Origin: Brassicibacter mesophilus
Lineage (GTDB): Bacteria; Bacillota; Clostridia; Tissierellales; Proteiniboraceae
Assembly (NCBI RefSeq): GCF_050433385.1
Contig: NZ_JBNPXI010000003.1
Location: 310,001-374,000 of the forward strand
Direction of reading: 5' to 3'
DNA length: 64,000 bases
Shown piece by piece: positions 1 to 8,896 of the stretch; position 1 is the first letter of the stretch; each line of letters begins with the position of its first letter. The translations under genes were made by a program, and so were the position numbers. The notes under the pieces were generated by a model. That model saw nothing but the letters and a program-made list of their open reading frames with translations, made no database searches and was not told the DNA's origin.

Positions 1-394
1 TCTTTTGTAACAAACAGCTTTGTTTCTTAGAACATCCATTGCATACATAAGGCGGTTTGTCCAGTTTCGAGCATTGAGTTGGTTGGTAATCTGGACAGAT
101 GTCTGAACAGTGAAGCTTGGGCTTTTGACAAATTTTACAGAACATCGCACAATTCTCCGGGCATAGATAACGTATTCTGCAGTCGGACCTATTAGAGCAG
201 GGAATAGCTGGAGCTGTAGGCTTTCTGGTAGCATATTCACGATGTTTGCGCACTTCTTTAGAAATCGTACTCGGGTCTTTTTGAATTCTTCGTGCTATTT
301 CTGCAAAGGGAATCTGATCATTCAATCCTTTTTCGATAACAAGTCTTTGAGATAATGTCAGGTGTTTTTGATTGCTTTTAATTTTGACGGTCAT
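1..394 (-). CDS. IS30-family-like transposase, N-terminal part, cut by the window edge
   Basis: Open frame of 131 codons starting at ATG 394 and running off the left edge without a stop. It begins MTVKIKSNQKHLTLSQRL. A helix-turn-helix of the IS30 (HTH_38) type follows within about the first 50 residues (EIARRIQKDPSTISKEVRKH). A cysteine-rich stretch after it has repeated CxxC-like pairs and is probably zinc-binding, as in the longer Firmicute IS30-like transposases. AAGGAG lies 7 bases before the ATG. The DDE catalytic domain would lie outside the window, so intactness cannot be judged. I could not identify the terminal inverted repeat between 395 and about 500. Base composition is less AT-rich than the neighbouring genes, which fits a mobile element. 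Confidence 0.8.
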   Translation of the reverse strand, partial: MTVKIKSNQKHLTLSQRLVIEKGLNDQIPFAEIARRIQKDPSTISKEVRKHREYATRKPTAPAIPCSNRSDCRIRYLCPENCAMFCKICQKPKLHCSDICPDYQPTQCSKLDKPPYVCNGCSKKQSCLLQK

Positions 395-541
395 GATAAC
401 ATCTCCTTCAGCACAGGCAGACAATAATCTGCACTTTTATTATACCGAAAGATACGTGTAAGAGTAACATCTATAATATTGAATTTAGTCTTACAAACTG
501 GAATTTAATCTTTCACTTAACCTTTAGTTATTTTTTCACTA

Positions 542-570
542 TTTACACCGAACGAATGTTCTTATATAAT
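542..570 (+). promoter_or_regulatory. Promoter with embedded LexA (SOS) box
   Basis: TTTACA (542-547) and TATAAT (565-570) are separated by exactly 17 bases. The spacer holds CGAAC-GAAT-GTTC (549-561), matching the Gram-positive LexA box (CGAAC N4 GTTCG) except for the last base. A repressor bound there would cover the promoter. This predicts DNA-damage induction of the small gene at 602. Confidence 0.75.
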
Positions 571-601
571 ATTAATAAGAATATATTGGAAGGTGAAGAT
601 G

Positions 602-841
602 ATGGGAGAGTATGCTCTTAAATTTTCTTATAATAACCATAAAGTGATTGAGATTATGTATATGAAGGGTATAGAAATAACTCAAAGGAAAATTCAGGTG
701 CTAAAGATAGAAGATGAAAGTATAAAGGCTTTAGACATAGATAAAGGAGCAATACGCACTTTTAAAAAAGACAATATATTAGCTGCTATAAACATATCAA
801 GTAATGATACAAGGAAAAATCATAACTTAAGACGAATATAG
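602..841 (+). CDS. Small WYL-like domain protein, probably SOS-regulated
   Basis: A 79-residue protein (MGEYALKFSYNNHKVIEIMY...). The core, an I-x-I-x-Y strand followed by ITQRKIQVLKIEDESIKALD and RTFKKDNILAA, resembles the stand-alone WYL-type beta fold found as small proteins near Firmicute translesion-polymerase genes. WYL domains usually sense nucleic acid or other ligands. In-frame GTG 593 and ATG 599 are possible starts, but AAGGTG (590-595) gives normal spacing only to ATG 602. The gene stands alone, 32 bases after a promoter carrying a LexA box, so a DNA-damage role is inferred. The Y-family polymerase dinB lies 17 kb away and is not linked. Family assignment is by pattern only. Confidence 0.6.
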   Translation: MGEYALKFSYNNHKVIEIMYMKGIEITQRKIQVLKIEDESIKALDIDKGAIRTFKKDNILAAINISSNDTRKNHNLRRI

Positions 842-991
842 CAATGTCACTATTATTTATCATATTTATATATAGAAACAAGAACGATAGATTGAAAAAC
901 TATTAATCTTCAGATCGTAGAAAATGAATAAATAGTGTTCCTAGTGATTTGATACACAATAATTTGCTATACATTATTTAGGAGGGCTGAT

Positions 992-1930
992 ATGAAAGAG
1001 ATAAATGAAAGACTCACTAATTTAAAGATAAAGATGAGAGAAAGGGAAAGGCTGAAATCTATTTTGCTTGATGTTAAGGAACAAAAGAGCAAAGCAGAAG
1101 AAAGAAAGAAGAATCTATCTAAGCAATTAAAAAAAGAAAAGATTGATGTAGAAAAACTTGAAGTGCTTTCTTTTAGCAATTTTCTCAACACAATCATAGG
1201 AAAGAAAGTTGAAAAACTTGCAAAAGAAAAGAGTGAGTTCATATCTGCTAAGCTTAGTTATGATACTGCATCTACAGAACTAGAAAGCCTAAAAGGAGAA
1301 ATTGAAAGATTAGAAGCCAAGATATCAGATATAGGAGACGTGAGTAGTGAGTATGATCGATTAATCAAAGAGAAAGAAAGTATTCTCATGAATGAGTCTA
1401 GTGATTTTAAGAATAAACTAAATTGCATAGTAGAAGGTGAAGCTAAACTTACCAGTGAGAAGAAAGAACTAAATGAAGCAATACAAGCCGGGAATGAATT
1501 GTTATACTCATTGCAAAGAGTGCAGGAAAGCTTGACCTCTGCTGGAAACTGGGGAACTTGGGATATATTTGGTGGAGGTCTTATATCCACTATGGCAAAG
1601 CATTCAAGAATAGATGATGCGCAAAATGAAATAAACAATGCGCAGTATCTTATAAAAAAATTTCATAGAGAATTGCAGGATATTGGAGGCCAAATGAATT
1701 TGAGCATAGAGATAGGTTCATTTTTAACCTTTGCTGATTATTTTTTTGATGGATTTTTTTCAGATTTAGCAGTACAGTCGAAAATAAGAGATGCTCAGAG
1801 TAAGGTAAGTGGAGCTATATATAAGGTGGAAAAAGTTATTAGAAATCTCAATAGAAGATTAGGTGAAAATGATAGAAAACTTGAAGAATTAATAAAAGAA
1901 AGAGTAAGTATTATAGAAGGATATAAGTAG
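992..1930 (+). CDS. Coiled-coil protein of unknown function, partner of dynamin-like gene
   Basis: A 312-residue protein with a good AGGAGG site before ATG 992. Residues 1 to about 170 are highly charged Lys/Glu heptad-like sequence, expected to form a long coiled coil. A conserved-looking central block follows (NWGTWDIFGGGLISTMAKHS, then RIDDAQNEINNAQYLIKKFH), a hydrophobic patch (FADYFFDGFFSDLAVQS) and a second Asp-Ala-Gln helix. I recall similar uncharacterised bacterial proteins with the NWGTWD..GGG block but know no function. There is no signal peptide or clear membrane helix. It is followed by its own terminator and then by a dynamin-like GTPase in the same direction, suggesting a shared membrane or cytoskeletal role (inference). 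Confidence 0.75.
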   Translation: MKEINERLTNLKIKMRERERLKSILLDVKEQKSKAEERKKNLSKQLKKEKIDVEKLEVLSFSNFLNTIIGKKVEKLAKEKSEFISAKLSYDTASTELESLKGEIERLEAKISDIGDVSSEYDRLIKEKESILMNESSDFKNKLNCIVEGEAKLTSEKKELNEAIQAGNELLYSLQRVQESLTSAGNWGTWDIFGGGLISTMAKHSRIDDAQNEINNAQYLIKKFHRELQDIGGQMNLSIEIGSFLTFADYFFDGFFSDLAVQSKIRDAQSKVSGAIYKVEKVIRNLNRRLGENDRKLEELIKERVSIIEGYK

Positions 1931-1953
1931 AATAGTGAGATAATTTAAGTGAT

Positions 1954-1983
1954 TAAGAGGGCAATGTAGCTCTCTTATTTTTT
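1954..1983 (+). terminator. Rho-independent terminator after coiled-coil gene
   Basis: TAAGAGGGC (1954-1962) pairs with GCTCTCTTA (1969-1977) around a 6-base loop, with one mismatch, and is followed by a T-rich run. Confidence 0.6.
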
Positions 1984-2130
1984 ATAACTAAACAAATTGA
2001 AGCTGATTAATACTATTGCTAATAGCTGTGAAGTATAAAGAGCTTGATTATTTAAGAATGTTACAGGCAAATATACAAACAATAATAAGATAGTGATTAC
2101 TGAATAACATAAATTATTGAGGTGTAGAAA

Positions 2131-3879
2131 ATGCTTAATGAGATAGATGAGAAGCTGAAGGCTTATGTAGGACATTTACAGTCTGTAGAAGAGATTTCTA
2201 GAGAAATCGAATATTTTAGTATATGTAAAAGATGTAAAGAGTTACAAAGACGTATAGAAAATTTTGAATTTCATATAGTAGTGATTGGACAATTTAAAAG
2301 AGGGAAATCAACTTTAATAAACTATTTTTTAGGAGAAGATTTACTACCTACAGGTATAGTTCCTATCACATCAATTATTACAAAACTTAAATATGGCGAC
2401 ATGCCAAAAGCGAATGTTATATTTGAAAATGGAGATCAGCAAAGTATAGATATTAAATTAATAAGTCAATATATATCAGAACAAGAGAATTCCGAAAATA
2501 TAAAAAAGGTTGATGATATTGAGGTGTTTTATCCGTCAGAATTACTTGAAAAAGGACTTGTTTTAATCGATACTCCTGGAATAGGGTCGGTATATAAGCA
2601 TAATACTCAAGCTGCATATGATTATTTATCTGAAGCTGATGCAGCAGTATTTGTTATTTCTGCAGATGCTCCTATAGGAGAAGTAGAAATAGAATTTTTA
2701 ATACAAGCAAGAAAATATATAGATAAAGTATTTTTTGTTCAGAACAAAGCTGAGTATCTTACTAACGAAGAGAAAGAACAAAGTTTATCATTTTCATCAG
2801 AAGCTATTTACAAGATAATAAACTACAAACCTAATATATATCCTATTTCAGCGAAATTAGCTTATGAAGGAAAAAAGGAAAATAGTTTAAAAAAAATCAA
2901 TGATAGTGGAATAATAGTATTTGAAACTGCATTAAATAATTTTTTGACAAACCATAGAGGTGAATATTTAGCTGAAAACTTTAAAAACAAAGTATTGTCA
3001 ATACTTGAAAATGTAAGACAGTATATAGATTTTAATATAGATATGCTTAGTAGCAGTGTTGAAGGCATAGACGAAAAGATAGAAATATTCGAGGTCAGAT
3101 TAAAAAATATTGATTCAATGAAAAGAGAAGCGCTTGCAGTCATAGAAACAGAACTTACTAATATAATAGAATCTTTTGAGAACGAATTGCATAATTTTAG
3201 ACAAAAACAAGCACAGATTATTAAAGATAAGCTAAACAAGATAGCCCTAGACAATAAAAAAATTAGCCCAAAACATTTATTTGAGCTATTAAATAATTAT
3301 CTAGAGAATGAAGTAGAAGCAGCATATATCAACTGGAATGAAGAACAAGAAATAATTATAAAGAGATGTTATGAGGATACTATTAATAGATTTACAGATA
3401 AACTAAATAATATAATTGAACAAATGAATGATATAATCTACTCTTTATTCAAAATCAATATTGGCCATCCTATTGAAGATTTTGGATTAGTTGACAGGGA
3501 TACTTTTTATTTTAAATTTAAGAGAAAAAGTTCAGCATATCTTAATCCGAACATTAAAGAAATTTTGTTTTTGCTTCCAAAAAAGTTTAGTAATAGAAAA
3601 ATATTAAAAGACGTACTAAACAGAGTAGAAAAAGAATTAGAAACAAATGGTAATAACTTAAAATGGGATTACACATGCAAAATAAGAGATAGTAAATATT
3701 CTTTTGAACATGCCTTTAATCACTATGTTCAGTCTATAAGACAAGAACTTGAAACTTATACTGAAAGAGCTAGGACTTTGAAAAGAGAAAGGAGTAATAG
3801 AGTAAATGAAAAAATTGATTTCTACACAGAAAAAAGAAAAATTATAAATAGATTAAAATATTCATTAAAAGATAATTAG
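2131..3879 (+). CDS. Dynamin-family GTPase
   Basis: A 582-residue bacterial dynamin-like protein. The N-terminal GTPase domain shows G1 GQFKRGKST (residues 53-61), a threonine-rich switch (PITSIITK, about 78-85), G3 DTPG (147-150) and G4 NKAE (205-208). The remaining 300 residues are long charged helices (about 285-420 and 500-580) typical of the dynamin stalk, with a short aromatic/hydrophobic segment near 455-500 (FYFKFKRKSSAYL, EILFLLPKKF) that could touch membrane. There is no full transmembrane helix. The family uses GTP hydrolysis for membrane remodelling, repair or defence. GAGGTG precedes the ATG. It lies 200 bases after the coiled-coil gene. No convincing terminator follows. Confidence 0.88.
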   Translation: MLNEIDEKLKAYVGHLQSVEEISREIEYFSICKRCKELQRRIENFEFHIVVIGQFKRGKSTLINYFLGEDLLPTGIVPITSIITKLKYGDMPKANVIFENGDQQSIDIKLISQYISEQENSENIKKVDDIEVFYPSELLEKGLVLIDTPGIGSVYKHNTQAAYDYLSEADAAVFVISADAPIGEVEIEFLIQARKYIDKVFFVQNKAEYLTNEEKEQSLSFSSEAIYKIINYKPNIYPISAKLAYEGKKENSLKKINDSGIIVFETALNNFLTNHRGEYLAENFKNKVLSILENVRQYIDFNIDMLSSSVEGIDEKIEIFEVRLKNIDSMKREALAVIETELTNIIESFENELHNFRQKQAQIIKDKLNKIALDNKKISPKHLFELLNNYLENEVEAAYINWNEEQEIIIKRCYEDTINRFTDKLNNIIEQMNDIIYSLFKINIGHPIEDFGLVDRDTFYFKFKRKSSAYLNPNIKEILFLLPKKFSNRKILKDVLNRVEKELETNGNNLKWDYTCKIRDSKYSFEHAFNHYVQSIRQELETYTERARTLKRERSNRVNEKIDFYTEKRKIINRLKYSLKDN

Positions 3880-3962
3880 GCAGCATATTCAATAAGAAAA
3901 TGAAACCTTAATTAAATATTTATAATGCTTAGTTTATTAAAATAGAAACTTTGTAAGTATTG

Positions 3963-4046
3963 TTATCTTCTGTTTATTACTAAAGTTACTAGAATACCTG
4001 TAGCTATTAATAAAATGAAAATAATACTTAGAGAAAATACAGACAT
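3963..4046 (-). CDS. 27-residue single-pass membrane microprotein
   Basis: A very short minus-strand frame, M S V F S L S then a continuous hydrophobic stretch (IIFILLIATGILVTLVI) ending in Asn-Arg-Arg. This is the pattern of one transmembrane helix with a positive cytoplasmic tail. A strong GGAGG sits 8 bases before ATG 4046. It lies 92 bases downstream of the pucR-type gene on the same strand, so it could be the last gene of that unit. Small subunits of this size accompany some sodium-coupled transporters, but that is only an analogy. The RBS and composition argue for a real gene. Confidence 0.55.
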   Translation of the reverse strand: MSVFSLSIIFILLIATGILVTLVINRR

Positions 4047-4138
4047 TATATGACCTCCATTACTTTTATATATAAAAGCATTAGCATTATGACAATAAAC
4101 ATAGATAATTTATCATGATATGCAGTTTTTGTTGACTA

Positions 4139-5758
4139 CTATTTAAACAGTTCAAGTAAAACTTCTATCTTTAATCTATTCATAGGATTTTCTAAATCAA
4201 TTTTAATTAAATCATTTATCTCATCTATTTTCTTTCTTACAGTGTTAATGTGCATAAAAAGCCGTTTTGCTGTAAGACTATAATTCATTTTACTCTTCAG
4301 ATAGGCTTTTAATACAGTGACATGCTCCTTGTATTCTTCAGAATGTAGAAGATGGTCTATATCCTTTAGCATGATGTCTAACTCATCCTCTTTTATATTC
4401 ATCCATGCGAAAAAACCAAGTTCAGAATATGTTATAAAATTTTTCTCCTTAAACAAAAGTCTTCCGATGTTTATAGCTTGCGTACATCGCTGATAGTTCC
4501 TCTCGATTTCATATATAGACTCAGCTATGTCTGAGAAACCAAATATCAGTTTAATACCTTTAATCTTTTTTTGTAATCGCTTAATTAGATTATCTGCATA
4601 TTCTTTGATTAGCTCTAATGTCTGTTTTTCTTGAACTCTGTCATCGTTAACAAATACTATTAAGCAATCATTTTCATCCAAAAGAGACATTCTTGCTTCA
4701 ATTTGATTAGTATTCTTGACCGCAGATCTTAATATTTCCTTATAACTTCCTAGCTTGATAGTTGGATTTATTTGCTTTAATAATAGGAAATAATAGTTGC
4801 AATTAACATCTATGCTTAGTTCGTATGCTCTTTTAGTCATGACATCTACACTAGGCATATTTCTGTTTATGGAATCTAAAACAAATTTCTCAAAACCTAT
4901 GTCACCAATATTTTGAGCTACAAGCATTTGTTCGTAAAGAGATTGAAGCAGCAAAAAACCAATCCTAATCGAAAATTGGTCAAAGTAGTCAATTAGCCCT
5001 GTTGCTTCAACTACTACGAAATAAGCATTAACTCTACCTTCGACTGTAATAGGTATAGTAATCCAGCTATAAGGTCTTTCGTACTTATCATCATAGAATC
5101 TATATCTGATCATCTTCAAATTATCACAAAGTATTTCTTGTGTATTATGGAAAGATGGGTTCCAGAAGTCTTCTAATTCCAAACCATCTGATAACCTTAT
5201 AAATTCTGGTGAACTATAATAGGCTTTTTCGCTAGAAAGATCATATAGCATAGCAGGGAAATTCATTTCATTTTCTATTTGAGTAAGTATTTTATTTATT
5301 TTTCTTACTCTATATGATAAATCAGAAAAGCTTCTTGGATTAATGCTGCCTATTTTAAATCTATTAATGTTTTTGTTCATCACAATGACATTTAGCTGAT
5401 TTATAACATCCATCCATGAGGGTTTTGACGAAATATTTATTAGAGGAATATTTAGTTCATCGCATGCCTTTATAATATGATCTGGTACTGTTTTTAGATA
5501 CCTATCTATCTTTATAACCATACCAGATATTTTCTTAAATAAATCTGATTGTATATATGTTTCAAATAATTCAGGGTTTTGATGAAATACATATCCAGAG
5601 GAAACAACTAGCTCTTTACCCTCTGTCCACTTAAACCCATCTGGTGCATCAAGAATTGCTACACCCTGTATTTGGTTGTCTAATCCACTATGACCTGCTA
5701 TTATTTTGCAGTCTTTGAAGAACTCTGAATCCAATATTTCTCTAATACTTAGACCCAT
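4139..5758 (-). CDS. PucR-family transcriptional regulator
   Basis: A 539-residue cytoplasmic activator. The N-terminal 120 residues match the PucR ligand domain (SIREILDSEFFKDCKIIAG, then AILDAPDGFKWTEGKELVVS). The middle (about 150-430) is a sensory/GGDEF-like linker. The C-terminal 60 residues hold the PucR helix-turn-helix (LKSKMNYSLTAKRLFMHINT followed by VRKKI). AGGTGA precedes ATG 5758. It lies just beyond the terminator of the M20/DUF5058 operon on the same strand and probably controls it. PucR proteins usually regulate purine or amino-acid catabolism. The ligand is unknown. Confidence 0.88.
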   Translation of the reverse strand: MGLSIREILDSEFFKDCKIIAGHSGLDNQIQGVAILDAPDGFKWTEGKELVVSSGYVFHQNPELFETYIQSDLFKKISGMVIKIDRYLKTVPDHIIKACDELNIPLINISSKPSWMDVINQLNVIVMNKNINRFKIGSINPRSFSDLSYRVRKINKILTQIENEMNFPAMLYDLSSEKAYYSSPEFIRLSDGLELEDFWNPSFHNTQEILCDNLKMIRYRFYDDKYERPYSWITIPITVEGRVNAYFVVVEATGLIDYFDQFSIRIGFLLLQSLYEQMLVAQNIGDIGFEKFVLDSINRNMPSVDVMTKRAYELSIDVNCNYYFLLLKQINPTIKLGSYKEILRSAVKNTNQIEARMSLLDENDCLIVFVNDDRVQEKQTLELIKEYADNLIKRLQKKIKGIKLIFGFSDIAESIYEIERNYQRCTQAINIGRLLFKEKNFITYSELGFFAWMNIKEDELDIMLKDIDHLLHSEEYKEHVTVLKAYLKSKMNYSLTAKRLFMHINTVRKKIDEINDLIKIDLENPMNRLKIEVLLELFK

Positions 5759-5814
5759 AAATTCACCTACTTTGATTTATTATACTTAGTATATTATAAC
5801 ATTTAATAATGTAT

Positions 5815-5849
5815 TAGAAAAAGCATTAAGCCAATTAGACTTAATGCTT
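5815..5849 (-). terminator. Terminator of the M20 operon
   Basis: AAGCATTAAG (5821-5830) and CTTAATGCTT (5840-5849) form a perfect 10-bp stem with a 9-base loop. On the minus strand the stem is followed by TTTCT. It ends the operon before the pucR-type gene. Confidence 0.75.
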
Positions 5850-5855
5850 ACTGTT

Positions 5856-7235
5856 TTATCTTAATGGACTAACATATTTTCTTTTTTCTGTTTTTTTGCT
5901 GAATTCTTTTTTCGCATCTTCTACTAAGCTAGGATTGTTTAGTAAGTCATACATTATACCTGAAAATATTTCTGATGCGTAAGTCATACCCTTCAAGCCT
6001 ATTGTTGAACCTGATAATGCTGTTGCTTGCCACGAGTGATTTGGCACCCCAAGCGGCCAACAAGCAGTAAGAAATAGATTCATTGGCATTATCCATGATA
6101 CATCTCCACTATCTGATGATCCTGATACTTCGATACTGTTTACTTTTTCTTTTTCTAGTACTTCTTGGTGCATATATAACTCTTTGTTATCATCTACTGT
6201 CATGAACTTATTTATTTCACATTCAACCATCTTTGGCTCTAAGCTTTCCTGGATAGTTTTAGCGAATAGCAATTCCCCTTCAGTATATTTAGGGGTCGCT
6301 ATTTCGACCATATTTTTGTGAGTTAAGTCAAATAACACTTTATTTGGGAGTAACTCGTAGCATCCACTTATTACTTCATAATCGACAGTTGTTTCGGTCA
6401 TCATTGCTGCTCCATTTGCAATCTTGAACAATCTTTCAGTTATTTCTTCTACATCCTTTCTATGAGGTGCTCTAACATAATACCAAGATTCTGCTTCTTT
6501 TGGAACAATATTTGGAGCACCACCTGCATTTGTTATAGTGTAATGAACACGTGCTCTGTCAATTATGTGTTCTCTTAGATAATTCGCACCCACATTCATT
6601 AGCTCTACTGCATCTAAAGCGGATCTTCCTGATTCTGGAGATGCAGCTGCATGAGACGATATTCCATTGAATCTAAATTTTATGGAGTTGTTTGCTAAAA
6701 AAGCTTTTTCTATAGCTGTATTAGCACTCATTGGATGCCAGCTAAGAGCTAGATCACATCCTTCAAAGGCTCCCTTCTTTACCATTTTCACCTTACCTGC
6801 TAGAGTTTCTTCTTCAGGGCAACCATAAAATCTTATTGTTCCATTTTTTTTAGTTTTTTCTAAATATTTTTTTATTACAAGGGCAGCTCCAAGTGCTGCA
6901 CCCCCTAGTAAATTGTGTCCACATCCATGTCCTGGGCCATTTGCCACTATAGGGTTGAATTTAGTATCTAAAGACTGAGATAAACCTGGTAGAGCATCAT
7001 ATTCTCCTAATACAGCTATAACTGGTGAACCATTACCATATTCTCCCATAAATGCATGTGGCATATTATCTATTTCTTTTATTTTAAAGTCGTAAGATTT
7101 AAGCATTTCTCTAAATAATTTGGATGATTTTTCCTCACTTTCTGATATTTCTGGATTGCTCCAGACTTTGAGTGATAGCTCTTTTACAGCTTCATTTATA
7201 TCTTTAAGATGATTTAGTACATCAATTTTATTCAC
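5856..7235 (-). CDS. M20-family amidohydrolase (AbgB-like)
   Basis: A 459-residue zinc-dependent hydrolase of the M20/AbgB type, which cleaves amide bonds of N-acyl or aminobenzoyl-glutamate-like substrates. Visible features are the LGEYDALPG block (about 86-94), GHGCGHN (112-118) with Cys115 and His117 as expected metal ligands, a PEEET motif with the catalytic Glu, SWHP (another ligand) and a dimerisation lid with GGAPNIVP. The start is GTG 7235, because AGGAGG is placed for it and no ATG fits. It is the last gene of a three-gene minus operon, 11 bases after a membrane protein gene. The substrate is probably imported by the two membrane proteins (inference). Confidence 0.9.
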   Translation of the reverse strand: MNKIDVLNHLKDINEAVKELSLKVWSNPEISESEEKSSKLFREMLKSYDFKIKEIDNMPHAFMGEYGNGSPVIAVLGEYDALPGLSQSLDTKFNPIVANGPGHGCGHNLLGGAALGAALVIKKYLEKTKKNGTIRFYGCPEEETLAGKVKMVKKGAFEGCDLALSWHPMSANTAIEKAFLANNSIKFRFNGISSHAAASPESGRSALDAVELMNVGANYLREHIIDRARVHYTITNAGGAPNIVPKEAESWYYVRAPHRKDVEEITERLFKIANGAAMMTETTVDYEVISGCYELLPNKVLFDLTHKNMVEIATPKYTEGELLFAKTIQESLEPKMVECEINKFMTVDDNKELYMHQEVLEKEKVNSIEVSGSSDSGDVSWIMPMNLFLTACWPLGVPNHSWQATALSGSTIGLKGMTYASEIFSGIMYDLLNNPSLVEDAKKEFSKKTEKRKYVSPLR

Positions 7236-7246
7236 AATATGACCTC

Positions 7247-7942
7247 CTATTTCAGTAGTTTCTTTTTATATAAAACTGTAGATATAGCTATAGTGCCAAA
7301 AACTGCCCCTAAAGTAACTATATATGTTGGTCTTCCTGGCAAGAAACTAAATATTCCTGCATTTAGTGCAAATGTTAATATCAAAGCTATGCTTAATGCA
7401 ATTGGAGCTATTTTAAATTTCATTAAAGCAAATTGTACAAATATAGCTCCAAACAATGAAGGCAATAGATAGTTGAATGCAGCTATCACATTTTCTGGTA
7501 ATGCTGATAGAATTGCAGATCCTGCAAATACCCCTAATGCTAATATGACAATATTAACTATAACTGATGTTGCCATTCCTAAGGTTGATATTATAGCGCC
7601 TTCTCTAGTTCCTGGTTCAACCCCCGCAACTTTCTGTGAAACTGCTGCACTTGGTACTCTTAAATTAGATATGTTGCCAGTAATAAATGCCATGTATGTC
7701 CCGGCTACTCCCACTATTGGGAAATATGATATAGGCTCTAAGAACCAATTGATTCCTACTGCAGATGCCATAGCTATAAAAGCTGTGATAATTGCATTTA
7801 TCGGCGGAACAATTTTAAATATGACTGCAAGAACCAACGCTGGTCCAAAAGATAGCAGTACTCCTAGCCAGTTTGTTATTTTTCCCCATTTGATTATATA
7901 AGGCAAATAAATGCCATCAAATACTTCGTTAGTTTTTTCCAT
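7247..7942 (-). CDS. Multipass membrane protein, partner of the DUF5058 protein
   Basis: 231 residues with about six hydrophobic segments (LGVLLSFGPALVLAVIF, INAIITAFIAMASAVGI, FPIVGVAGTYMAFITG, SVIVNIVILALGVFAG, AAFNYLLPSLFGAIFVQF, APIALSIALILTFALNAG). I chose ATG 7942 (MEKTNEVF) because AAGGAGG lies 8 bases before it. An upstream in-frame extension has no ribosome site and overlaps the preceding gene. Homologues next to DUF5058 genes are sometimes labelled mechanosensitive channel, which I consider unsupported. Lying between a DUF5058 gene (26-base gap) and the M20 hydrolase (11-base gap), it most likely forms a two-component permease. Confidence 0.8.
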   Translation of the reverse strand: MEKTNEVFDGIYLPYIIKWGKITNWLGVLLSFGPALVLAVIFKIVPPINAIITAFIAMASAVGINWFLEPISYFPIVGVAGTYMAFITGNISNLRVPSAAVSQKVAGVEPGTREGAIISTLGMATSVIVNIVILALGVFAGSAILSALPENVIAAFNYLLPSLFGAIFVQFALMKFKIAPIALSIALILTFALNAGIFSFLPGRPTYIVTLGAVFGTIAISTVLYKKKLLK

Positions 7943-7968
7943 TTTGATATCCTCCTTACTCATAAATT

Positions 7969-8664
7969 CTATAGTATGACTGCTACAATCATTCCTCCGA
8001 ATAAAGCTATTGCCATTCCCCACTCTTTGAGCCATTTAATATTTTTTTTATCCGCTAATGGGGATAATATGGCCATTATAAGACCACCAGCTAATGCTGC
8101 TATTGTGTTTTTATTTATAGCTAGTAGATGTCCTGATACTAATGAACCAAAAGAACCTAACATAGCAGATATTGATATAATAGTTATAAACCCTTTATCT
8201 CCCTTAGAGAACTTAGTCTGTACTTTGTCCATTTTATCAGCTGTTAACGTTGCAAAGACTATCCAGCCTATTGAACCTAGAATCATCGTCCATACAGCAT
8301 TTGCAAAGGCTACCTGTGTCATTGGATCAATGCCCATCTTAACTCCGACTGCTTCTGTTCCAAAACCTACTGCCATCAACTCAAACATCACTGATCCAAT
8401 AAAAGATAGCCTCATCCATGCCATCGGACCGCCTACTGTAACTAATAGAGATAACAGACCTGTAAGAATTATAAGAGATGGTCCTAAAGATGTTATAAAA
8501 CTACTTTTCATTGCACTTTTCATCTGTTTTTCTGTTAGTCCAATTTCTTTACCTGTACTATAAGATTTTTTAGCAAAGATAATTGCTTGAAACAACACTA
8601 GTAGTATCGCTAAGGCTGCTGCTATCCACATTGGTGTACTGTTGGCAATTTGTATATAATCCAC
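7969..8664 (-). CDS. DUF5058 family membrane protein
   Basis: 231 residues with five to six transmembrane stretches. The N-terminus (MDYIQIANSTPMWIAAALAI) is characteristic of DUF5058. The start is GTG 8664: AAAGGAGG lies 7 bases upstream, and longer in-frame extensions run through non-coding-looking AT-rich sequence. It is the first gene of the operon with the second membrane protein and the M20 amidohydrolase. It is exactly as long as its partner, which suits two paired integral subunits. Function is unknown. Family context suggests uptake of an amide-containing compound. Confidence 0.82.
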   Translation of the reverse strand: MDYIQIANSTPMWIAAALAILLVLFQAIIFAKKSYSTGKEIGLTEKQMKSAMKSSFITSLGPSLIILTGLLSLLVTVGGPMAWMRLSFIGSVMFELMAVGFGTEAVGVKMGIDPMTQVAFANAVWTMILGSIGWIVFATLTADKMDKVQTKFSKGDKGFITIISISAMLGSFGSLVSGHLLAINKNTIAALAGGLIMAILSPLADKKNIKWLKEWGMAIALFGGMIVAVIL

Positions 8665-8896
8665 ATTAATTCCTCCTTTGATGATGTTTTGAAAAAATAT
8701 TAACATAATCACATCTTCAAAAACAATGTAAAAACTTTTCTTATTTAATCGAAAAGAGGAAAACATTTTCACGAAATCATTAAAGTATTTTTTAAAAGCA
8801 AAAAGTTTGGATAGATACCTTTGTATATGCATCATTTTATGCTAAACTATAAAATAAACTGTTAAAATACAATGTCTCTGACTAGAGGTGAATAAC

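Noticed and set aside
967..1638. Long minus-strand frames opposite the coiled-coil gene.
   Set aside because: Shadow frames caused by Lys/Glu-rich codons on the plus strand; no initiation signals.
7247..7942. Annotation as a mechanosensitive channel.
   Set aside because: No MscS-like pore helix or beta domain; a label sometimes attached to this family but not supported by the sequence.
7473..8563. Plus-strand frames of 142 and 195 codons opposite the DUF5058 operon.
   Set aside because: Mirror translations of hydrophobic membrane genes; no ribosome sites.
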